DNA of 64,000 nucleotides from Phreatobacter sp. Lineage in GTDB: Bacteria; Pseudomonadota; Alphaproteobacteria; Rhizobiales; Phreatobacteraceae. The notes under the pieces are model-generated. The model had not been told where the DNA came from and did not search any database. It saw only the letters and a list, made by a program, of their open reading frames with translations. The stretch is taken from contig NZ_JALHMP010000023.1 in NCBI RefSeq assembly GCF_022843985.1, positions 1-64,000 of the forward strand, in the 5' to 3' direction. Position 1 is the first letter of the stretch, and each line of letters begins with the position of its first letter. A program made the translations under genes and the position numbers. Positions 56,537 to 64,000 of this stretch are shown one piece after another.

Positions 56537-57775
56537 ATGAGCCTGACCTTGTTCCGCAACTTCCGCCTTCTCGATCCAGCGATCGCCGACGACCTCGTCG
56601 AGGGCTACGAGATGCTCGTCGAGGGCGACAAGGTCAAGGAACTCTCCGACAAGCCGATCAAGGCCTCCAAGGCCGATGTCGTGAACTGCGGCAAGCGCAC
56701 CATGATGCCCGGCCTCATCGACTGCCACGTCCATGTCATCGCCACCATGGTCAATATCGGGCAGAACGCACTGGTGCCTGACGCCCTGATCGCCTATCGC
56801 GCCGCCCGCATCATGAAGGGCATGCTCGACCGCGGATTCACCACGGTCCGCGACCTCGGCGGCGCCACCTATCCCCTGGTCGAGGCCCAGGAGCAGGGCC
56901 TGATCGAGGCACCCCGACTCATCATTCCCGGCAAGGCCCTGTCGCAGACCGGGGGCCACGGCGACTCGCGCTCGCGCTACGACCGTCGCGACCCCGAGAC
57001 CTGGACGCGCACCCTCGGCTCCCTCGGCCGCCTCGCCGACGGCGTCGACGCCGTGCGCCAGGCCTGCCGCGAGGAGATCAAGCAGGGCGCCCATTTCATC
57101 AAGATCATGGCCAATGGCGGCGTCGCCTCGCCGAATGACCCGATCCACTTCCTTGGCTATTCACGCGACGAGATCCTCGCGGCGGTCGAGGAGGCGAGCA
57201 ATGCCGGCACCTATGTCGCCGCCCACCTCTACACCGACGAGGCCATCCGCCGGGCCGTCGAGTGCGGTGTCCACAGCCTCGAACATTGCAACCTGATCCA
57301 GTCCAAGACCGCGAAGTTCGCTGCCGAAAATGGCGCCATCGCCTGCCCGACTCTGGTCACCTATGAATATCTCGGGGTCGAGGGCCCGGCTCTCGGTCTC
57401 GATCCGATCTCCGTCAGCAAGGTCGACACGGTGAAGGTCGCCGGGATGAAGTCGCTCGAGATCATGCACAAGGCCAAGCTCACCATGGCCTATGGTTCTG
57501 ATCTCCTCGGCGAGATGCACCGCCACCAGTCCGAGGAATTCGTCATCCGCGGCCGCGTCCTGCCGGCGATCGAGGTGATCCGCTCGACCACCATGCACGC
57601 CGCCAAACTGTGCCGGCGCGAAGGCAAGATCGGCACGCTGCGGGCCGGCGCCTATGCAGACGCCGTACTCGTCGACGGCAACCCGCTGAAGGACCTGTCG
57701 CTGCTCACCAGGCAGGGCGCGCATCTGGCCCTGATCATGCAGGGCGGGCGGATGCACAAGAACCAGCTCTCCTGA
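56537..57775 (+). CDS. Amidohydrolase family protein
   Basis: This 412-residue metal-dependent hydrolase has a TIM-barrel fold of the imidazolonepropionase or prolidase type. Metal residues are visible: DCHVHVIATM (two His), FIKIMANGGV (probable carboxylated Lys), AAHLYTDEA and LEHCNLIQ (further His), and YGSDLLGE (Asp). It likely hydrolyses an amide, cyclic amide or peptide bond. It starts the second cluster, directly before a polyamine-type ABC importer, so the imported molecule may be its substrate. Confidence 0.88.
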   Translation: MSLTLFRNFRLLDPAIADDLVEGYEMLVEGDKVKELSDKPIKASKADVVNCGKRTMMPGLIDCHVHVIATMVNIGQNALVPDALIAYRAARIMKGMLDRGFTTVRDLGGATYPLVEAQEQGLIEAPRLIIPGKALSQTGGHGDSRSRYDRRDPETWTRTLGSLGRLADGVDAVRQACREEIKQGAHFIKIMANGGVASPNDPIHFLGYSRDEILAAVEEASNAGTYVAAHLYTDEAIRRAVECGVHSLEHCNLIQSKTAKFAAENGAIACPTLVTYEYLGVEGPALGLDPISVSKVDTVKVAGMKSLEIMHKAKLTMAYGSDLLGEMHRHQSEEFVIRGRVLPAIEVIRSTTMHAAKLCRREGKIGTLRAGAYADAVLVDGNPLKDLSLLTRQGAHLALIMQGGRMHKNQLS

Positions 57776-57804
57776 ACGGCGGGCATGATGACGGAGCAGG
57801 CGGC

Positions 57805-58620
57805 ATGATGGCGGACGGGCGGCTGCTGGGGCGGGTGGCACTCTACGGAGTCGCCTGGCTCACGCTCGCCTTCATCCTGATGCCGCTGGTCTTCGTCACC
57901 TGGCTCGCCTTCTTCGCCCAGGAGATCCCCTCCTTTCCGCCGGAGGGCTATTCGCTGAAATGGTTCGGCGCCATCGCCGGCAATCGCAACTTCGTCACCG
58001 GCTTCACCACGAGCCTGCAGGTGGCCGTTGCGGCGACGCTGATCGGGCTGCTGATCGCGGTTCCGGCGAGCCTTATTCTCGCCCGCCGGCAATTCGCCGG
58101 CAGCGCCGTGCTCAACCAGTTCCTGCTCTTGCCGCTGGTGGTGCCGGGCGTCGTCATGGGCACCTCGATCTATGTCTTCCAGATCGAGACCGAGATTGCC
58201 ACTGGCCTGCCCATTCTCGGCTCACTTGGCGGCCTTGTCGCCGGTCACACCCTGCTGGTCATTCCCTGGACGGTGCGGCTCGTCACCGCAAGCCTGACCG
58301 GCCTCGATCGGGCCGCTGAAGAGGCCGCCCAGAGCCTCGGCGCCAACCAGTGGACCACCTTCTTCCGGGTCACCCTGCCGGCCATCCGGCCAGGCGTCGT
58401 GGCAGGTGCCCTGTTCGGCTTCGTCACCTCCTTCGGCAATCTGGAGATGAGCCTCTTCCTCGTCGGCCCCGGGCGCGTCACCCTGCCGATCGCCATTCTC
58501 CAGTATCTGGAATGGAAGATCGACCCGACGGTCGCCGCCGTCTCCGTCCTGCAGATCCTGCTCATCGCGGTCGCCATGATCATCACCGACCGCTACGTCA
58601 AGCTTGCCCGAGTCGTCTGA
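57805..58620 (+). CDS. ABC transporter permease, polyamine type (PotC-like)
   Basis: This 271-residue inner-membrane permease has about six membrane segments. The EAA loop (EEAAQSLGANQWTTFFRVTLP) binds the ATPase. The start is the ATG at 57805, preceded by a GGAGCAGG sequence. It is the first of two permeases in this importer, with the ATPase gene following after 3 bp. Confidence 0.9.
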   Translation: MMADGRLLGRVALYGVAWLTLAFILMPLVFVTWLAFFAQEIPSFPPEGYSLKWFGAIAGNRNFVTGFTTSLQVAVAATLIGLLIAVPASLILARRQFAGSAVLNQFLLLPLVVPGVVMGTSIYVFQIETEIATGLPILGSLGGLVAGHTLLVIPWTVRLVTASLTGLDRAAEEAAQSLGANQWTTFFRVTLPAIRPGVVAGALFGFVTSFGNLEMSLFLVGPGRVTLPIAILQYLEWKIDPTVAAVSVLQILLIAVAMIITDRYVKLARVV

Positions 58621-58623
58621 TCC

Positions 58624-59685
<1,062 letters not shown>

Positions 59686-59736
59686 ACCACGCGGCACACC
59701 GCCGCCAACTGGGAAATCCAGAAGGGAGAAGTCGAC

Positions 59737-60801
59737 ATGTCAAAGTTTACCAAAGGCATTGACCGCCGCACCACGCTGAAGGGCCTCGGCCTTGCCGCCG
59801 CCGGCAGCCTCCTGCCGGGCGCCGTCTCCACCCCGACCTCGGCACAGGCCGCCGGCCGCATCGTCGTCGGCACCTGGGGCGGCGACTATGCGCGGCTCCT
59901 CGCCAAGAACGTCGAGGAACCCTTCCTCAAGTCGAAGGGCTTCGAGGTCATCCAGGACCAGGCCTCCGACGCTCCGCGCCGCGCCAAGATGGTGGCCGAG
60001 CGCCGCCTGCCGCGCGGCACGACGGACATCCAGGGCCTCTCCGCCGCACAGATGTTCGAGATGAACGCGGCCGGCGTCGCCGACCCGATCGATTACTCCA
60101 GGCTGAAGAATGCCGGAAACCTCATTCCGATCGCCAGGTATCCTTACGGCGTCGGCCACATCATTTCGGGCAAGGTCATCGTCTACAATCCCAAGATGGT
60201 GACCCCGGCGCCGACCGCCTACAAGGATTGCTTCGATCCGAAATACGGCAACAAGCTCGGCTTCATCGACATCCAGTACCAGTTCGTGATGCTCGCCGCC
60301 GGCCTCGCCGCCGCCGGTGACATGACCGCGCTGGAAAAGGGCAAGGAGCTTCTCCTCGCCGCCAAGCGTGGTGGGGCCCGCATCTATCCGACCAACGAGG
60401 CCTTCGCCCAGGCGCTCAAGACCGAGGAGATCTCCATCGGCATGATGTGGAAGGCCCGTGCGGTGCAGTGGCAGAATGCCGGCATCACCGTCGAGGCGGC
60501 GGCGCCCAGCGAGGGAACCCTGGCCTATGTCTCCGGCTTCATGATCCCGAAGAACGCCCCGAACAAGGCTGGCGCCTATGCCTACATGGACGCCATGCTG
60601 GAAAAGGCCGCCCAGGAGAACTTCGCCATCGACATGGGCTTCGGCCCGACGGTGACCAACGCCGTTGTCGCTCCCGATCTGCAGAAGCGTATCGGCTTCA
60701 CCGAGGAGGAGAACAAGAAGATGCGCGACCTCAACTACGAATTCCTCGCCAAGAACGACGCGGCGATGAAGGAGTGGTGGGACAAGGTCTTCAAGGCCTG
60801 A
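59737..60801 (+). CDS. ABC transporter substrate-binding protein, polyamine type (PotD-like)
   Basis: This 354-residue binding protein has a twin-arginine signal (GIDRRTTLKGLGLAAAG) and a mature start RIVVGTWGGDYARLLAKN. It has the fold of the spermidine/putrescine-binding class. The ligand may be a polyamine, an opine or another cationic compound. The signal suggests export in the folded state. Confidence 0.92.
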   Translation: MSKFTKGIDRRTTLKGLGLAAAGSLLPGAVSTPTSAQAAGRIVVGTWGGDYARLLAKNVEEPFLKSKGFEVIQDQASDAPRRAKMVAERRLPRGTTDIQGLSAAQMFEMNAAGVADPIDYSRLKNAGNLIPIARYPYGVGHIISGKVIVYNPKMVTPAPTAYKDCFDPKYGNKLGFIDIQYQFVMLAAGLAAAGDMTALEKGKELLLAAKRGGARIYPTNEAFAQALKTEEISIGMMWKARAVQWQNAGITVEAAAPSEGTLAYVSGFMIPKNAPNKAGAYAYMDAMLEKAAQENFAIDMGFGPTVTNAVVAPDLQKRIGFTEEENKKMRDLNYEFLAKNDAAMKEWWDKVFKA

Positions 60802-60819
60802 TCGGAGGCACGGCTCGCC

Positions 60820-61692
60820 ATGGCGACAGTTTCATCGCGTCCGGTCGGCGAGCCCGGCAATCTCACGGCGGCGGGCCTCCTCGTGCCCGCCACCATCTTC
60901 GTCGCGATCGGCCTCCTGGTGCCGATCGCGATCCTCTTCCGCTACAGCCTGAACGCCTTCGTGCCGGGCCAGTTGATGGTCGACGCCCTGACCATCGACA
61001 ATTACGTCAAGTTCTTCACCGACCCGTTCTACCTGCAGGTGCTCTGGCGCACGGTACGGGTCGCCATCGCCTGCACAGTCTTCTGCTTGCTCTTCGGCTT
61101 CCCGCTGGCCTATGTGCTGGCGCGGACGCAGTCGCCCTACAAGAACCTGCTGGTCATGGCGATCGTCCTGCCGCTCTTCGTCGGCAATGCCGTCCGCGCC
61201 GCCGGCTGGATGGTGGCCTTCGGCTCCAAGGGCTTCGTGAACTCGACGCTGATGGCGATGGGAGTGATCTCCCAGCCCATCGAGATCATGTATACCGAGC
61301 TCGCCGTGGTCATCGGCATCATCGCGGTCAACCTGCCCTTCATGGTGCTGACCCTGCAGAGCGTCATCGAGGGCATTGACCGCAATGTCGAGGAAGCCGC
61401 CTTCTCGCTCGGCGCCCCGCCCATGACCATGGCGACGCGGGTGCTCTTCCCGCTCGCCCTCCCCGGCATCCTCGCCGGCGTGATCCTCACCTTCATCCTG
61501 GCGATGAACGCCTATGCCACGCCCGTCCTGCTCGGCGGCCCGAAATTCCAGACCATGGGACCGCTGGTCTTCTCCACCTTCGCCCAGCAGAACAACTGGC
61601 CCTTCGGCGGCGCGGTCTCCTTCATCCTGATGACGGCGACGCTCATCCTCACCGTCGCGTCCAGCCTCTTGATCCGCCGCCGCTACGCCTGA
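60820..61692 (+). CDS. ABC transporter permease, polyamine type (PotB-like)
   Basis: This 290-residue permease has about six membrane segments and the EAA loop VEEAAFSLGAPPMTMATRVLFP. It completes the importer: permease, ATPase, binding protein, permease. This gene order differs from the more common ABCD arrangement. Its end overlaps a convergent gene by 10 bp. Confidence 0.9.
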   Translation: MATVSSRPVGEPGNLTAAGLLVPATIFVAIGLLVPIAILFRYSLNAFVPGQLMVDALTIDNYVKFFTDPFYLQVLWRTVRVAIACTVFCLLFGFPLAYVLARTQSPYKNLLVMAIVLPLFVGNAVRAAGWMVAFGSKGFVNSTLMAMGVISQPIEIMYTELAVVIGIIAVNLPFMVLTLQSVIEGIDRNVEEAAFSLGAPPMTMATRVLFPLALPGILAGVILTFILAMNAYATPVLLGGPKFQTMGPLVFSTFAQQNNWPFGGAVSFILMTATLILTVASSLLIRRRYA

Positions 61693-63194
61693 GCCAGGGT
61701 CACGATTGCTGCCGCCAGTTCATCCTGCGGCCGCGCCGCATCGAACCTGTGCCAGCCGACGGCCCCGAGGTCGTAGCCGAGCTGCGCCTCGACGGTCGCG
61801 ACCGTCGCGTCGGAGGGATCGCCGCGGCGCGCCGCCACCCGCGCCTTCAGCCGCTCGGGCGGCACGTCGAGCCAGATGCCGGTGAAGACGCAGCCTGCGG
61901 CCTGCGCCACCGCCGCTAGCACCTCGCGTTCGCCCGGGCGGGCATGGACGGCATCGGCGACGACGGCAAGGCCGGCGGCGAGTACGGCTGCCGCGGCCCC
62001 CCGCATCTCTGCGTAGACGGCGGTGGAGACCTCCGGCCGATAGGCCTCGGGGGCGAGCCGCTCCGTCGCCGCCACGCCGAACCGCGCCTTGCGCAGCCGG
62101 TCGCTCGCAAGGATGCGGGCGCCTGGCAGCGGGCCGATCCAGGGCGCCACCAGTGCCGCCAGCGTCGACTTGCCGGATCCGCTGAGGCCGCCGATGCCGA
62201 CGAGGACCGCCGGACCGGGAGCCAGCGCGGCGCGGGCGAGCGCCAGATAGCTCGCCGCCTCCGCGGCATCGCCCGCCGAAGCCGTCACATGGGCCCGCAC
62301 CGCCGCCCTGACGGCCACGAGGAAGGGGATCAGGGCCAGGCCTGCGGCCTCACCGGTCGCATCGCAATAGCGGTTCATCAGCCGGTTTGCCGCCGCCCTC
62401 TGCTCCAGGTGCCAGAGATCCATGATCAGGAAGGCGAGATCGTAGAGCACGTCGGTGGTGGCGAGATCCTCGTCGAACTCAAGGCAGTCGAAGATCACCG
62501 GGCGCCCGTCGATCAGGCAGATGTTGCGCAGGTGCAGGTCGCCATGGCAGCGCCGGACGAGGCCCGCCGCGGCGCGGCTGTCGAGGAGGGCCGCGTGCCG
62601 GGACAGCGCCGTCCGGAACTGCCGGTCGAAGGCCTCGGCGGCGTCCTGGTCCATCAGGCCGCTGGCGAAGAAGGCGGCGGCATTGACGTCGAGCACGCGC
62701 CCCATACGCCGGGCGCCGTCGCGGTCGGAGGACACCGCCGCGGAGCCGTGCAGCGCGGCGATTCCGGCGGCGAGATCCTCCACGAGGGCGACCGTGAGCA
62801 GCCCCTCGCCCGCCAGCCGGTCGAGCAGGCCCGCCTGGTCGAAGGGGCGCATGCGCACCACCGCATCCACCAGCACGCCCGGGCCATCGAAGGCGAGGCC
62901 GCCATCGGCCGCGCGGGTGATGCGGCTGACGCCCAGGTAGATCAGCCCTTCGGGGTCCGTGCGCCGGTTGAGCGCGACCTCGCGGGCGCAGAAGGCGAGC
63001 CGCCGCTCGGGCGTCGAGAAGTCGAGATAGGGCAGCCGCACCGGCTTCTTCAGCTTGAAGACCACGTCCCGGCCGATCACCACGTGCGAGATATGTGTCG
63101 TCACCTGCACCGCCCCGGTACCGGCCGAGCGGGACAGGAAGGCGAGGACCTCTGCAGTCGCATCGCCTCCCGCCATCGCGCCCTTGTCCATCAT
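61683..63194 (-). CDS. Bifunctional APH-like and AAA kinase protein
   Basis: This 503-residue protein has an N-terminal aminoglycoside phosphotransferase-like domain (about 1-335) with the catalytic CHGDLHLRNICLIDG loop and VIFDCLEFDEDL metal site. A C-terminal P-loop kinase domain (about 335-503) has Walker A GIGGLSGSGKSTLAALV. Such two-domain proteins are widespread in proteobacteria and have no proven substrate. They may phosphorylate a sugar or other alcohol. It overlaps the preceding convergent permease by 10 bp. Confidence 0.85.
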   Translation of the reverse strand: MMDKGAMAGGDATAEVLAFLSRSAGTGAVQVTTHISHVVIGRDVVFKLKKPVRLPYLDFSTPERRLAFCAREVALNRRTDPEGLIYLGVSRITRAADGGLAFDGPGVLVDAVVRMRPFDQAGLLDRLAGEGLLTVALVEDLAAGIAALHGSAAVSSDRDGARRMGRVLDVNAAAFFASGLMDQDAAEAFDRQFRTALSRHAALLDSRAAAGLVRRCHGDLHLRNICLIDGRPVIFDCLEFDEDLATTDVLYDLAFLIMDLWHLEQRAAANRLMNRYCDATGEAAGLALIPFLVAVRAAVRAHVTASAGDAAEAASYLALARAALAPGPAVLVGIGGLSGSGKSTLAALVAPWIGPLPGARILASDRLRKARFGVAATERLAPEAYRPEVSTAVYAEMRGAAAAVLAAGLAVVADAVHARPGEREVLAAVAQAAGCVFTGIWLDVPPERLKARVAARRGDPSDATVATVEAQLGYDLGAVGWHRFDAARPQDELAAAIVTLAQA

Positions 63195-63285
63195 GCCCGC
63201 TGCCTCCGAAGCCCCGCCCCGCGTCTCCCTCGATAGCCGAGATGACGGCGAGGCTCTATGACGAGGATCAGGTGGAGGTCACAGC

Positions 63286-64000
63286 ATGGTCGACGTCATC
63301 GTGGTGGGTGCGGGGTCGGCGGGCGCCGCCCTCGCGGCACGGCTTTCGGAGGACCCGGCCCGGCGCGTCCTGCTGCTTGAGGCCGGCCGCGACTGGCGGA
63401 CGGCCGAGGCGCCGCATGCCCTGCGCAGCGCCAACATCATCCCCTTCATGCACGACCCGCGACACCAGGCGGAATGGCAATGGCCGGGCCTCATGACCCG
63501 CCGCACGCGCGCCCAGGAGCCGAAATTCTACTGGCGCGGCAAGGCCATGGGCGGCAGTTCCACGGTCAATGCGCAGATCGCCATCCGCGGCGTGCCGGAG
63601 GCCTTCGACACCTGGGCGGCGCTCGGCTGCACCGGCTGGTCGGCGGCGGACGTCATGCCGCTCTTCGACGCCATCGAGGACGACCCCGTCACCGGCACGG
63701 GCCCCGGCGCCCGCCGCGGCGGGCCGCTCCCCGTCCACCGCACCCCCTTCGAGGAGTGGGGCAGCGTCGACCGGGCGCTGCGCGCCGCCGCCCTCGCGGG
63801 TGGCCATCCCTGGAAGGATGACCTCAACGCCCCCGCAGGCGAGGGCGTCTCCTGCTACCCGATCAACAGCCGCGACGGCCGGCGCGTCACCACCAATGAC
63901 GGCTATCTCGAGCCTGCCCGCGGCCGCCCGAACCTCATGATCCGCGGCGGCGCGCTGGTCGACCGCGTGCTGTTCGACGGCCGCCGCGCCACCGGCGTGC
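63286..64000 (+). CDS. GMC oxidoreductase, truncated by the window end
   Basis: The frame starts at the ATG at 63286, after a ribosome site GGTGGAGG, and runs past the right edge without a stop. About 238 residues are visible. The FAD motif VIVVGAGSAGAALAARL and the GMC signature GKAMGGSSTVNAQIAIRG identify a glucose-methanol-choline family flavoenzyme. It oxidises alcohols such as choline, long-chain or aryl alcohols. It lies on the same strand as the ABC genes but beyond a convergent gene. Confidence 0.9.
   Translation, partial: MVDVIVVGAGSAGAALAARLSEDPARRVLLLEAGRDWRTAEAPHALRSANIIPFMHDPRHQAEWQWPGLMTRRTRAQEPKFYWRGKAMGGSSTVNAQIAIRGVPEAFDTWAALGCTGWSAADVMPLFDAIEDDPVTGTGPGARRGGPLPVHRTPFEEWGSVDRALRAAALAGGHPWKDDLNAPAGEGVSCYPINSRDGRRVTTNDGYLEPARGRPNLMIRGGALVDRVLFDGRRATGV

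Overview
The window is chromosomal DNA of a high-GC alphaproteobacterium, most likely a member of the Hyphomicrobiales (Rhizobiales). The evidence is the gene order (ruvAB-ybgC-tolQRAB, pal-cpoB-tilS-ftsH), a BTLCP-type transglutaminase-like cysteine peptidase, CtrA-type TTAA-N7-TTAA sites, palindromic intergenic units of a kind familiar from rhizobial genomes, and strongly GC-biased third codon positions. The genus cannot be fixed from the sequence alone. No rRNA, tRNA, CRISPR array, prophage or insertion sequence was found.

Region 1 (1-9.6 kb) is accessory and signalling DNA. It holds two small paralogous Arg/Gly-rich proteins that share a C-x9-C tail and flank a PAP2 phosphatase, a membrane diguanylate cyclase, a small secreted protein, a MazEF-type toxin-antitoxin pair with a perfect palindromic operator, an aldo/keto reductase, a large 7TM-PAS-GGDEF-EAL protein and an enolase-superfamily dehydratase.

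Region 2 (9.6-25.5 kb) is the cell-envelope and recombination block. All core genes are on the minus strand: ruvA-ruvB-ybgC-tolQ-tolR-tolA-tolB, then pal-cpoB-tilS-ftsH. The Tol-Pal cluster is split between tolB and pal by about 3.8 kb. That insert carries a MarR/MATE efflux pair with an operator-promoter, a convergent gene for a 480-residue exported protein of unknown function, and a 22-bp inverted repeat.

Region 3 (25.6-46.6 kb) is mostly housekeeping: a family 4-like uracil-DNA glycosylase, the BTLCP peptidase and ETF-ubiquinone oxidoreductase (divergent, with a cluster of CtrA-like sites between them), GFA and OsmC proteins, glyQ and glyS with a small exported protein gene overlapped between them, TrmN6, DUF2007, a polyprenyl diphosphate synthase, QueC, IspE with a TPR protein, PrmB and EttA. 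glyS contains a segment of about 255 bp whose codon use is unlike the rest of the gene.

Region 4 (46.6-64 kb) is a catabolic and transport block, mostly plus strand. A TetR regulator with its own palindrome precedes a cyclase-family hydrolase and a fumarylacetoacetase-family hydrolase. A complete branched-chain-type ABC importer (two ATPases, two permeases, one binding protein), an acyl-CoA synthetase and a RidA protein follow. A second unit, behind a 29-bp inverted repeat, holds an amidohydrolase and a polyamine-type ABC importer. A convergent APH/AAA kinase-like protein and the start of a GMC oxidoreductase end the window. Together these suggest uptake and degradation of carboxylic acid and amide or imine substrates, but the compounds cannot be named.
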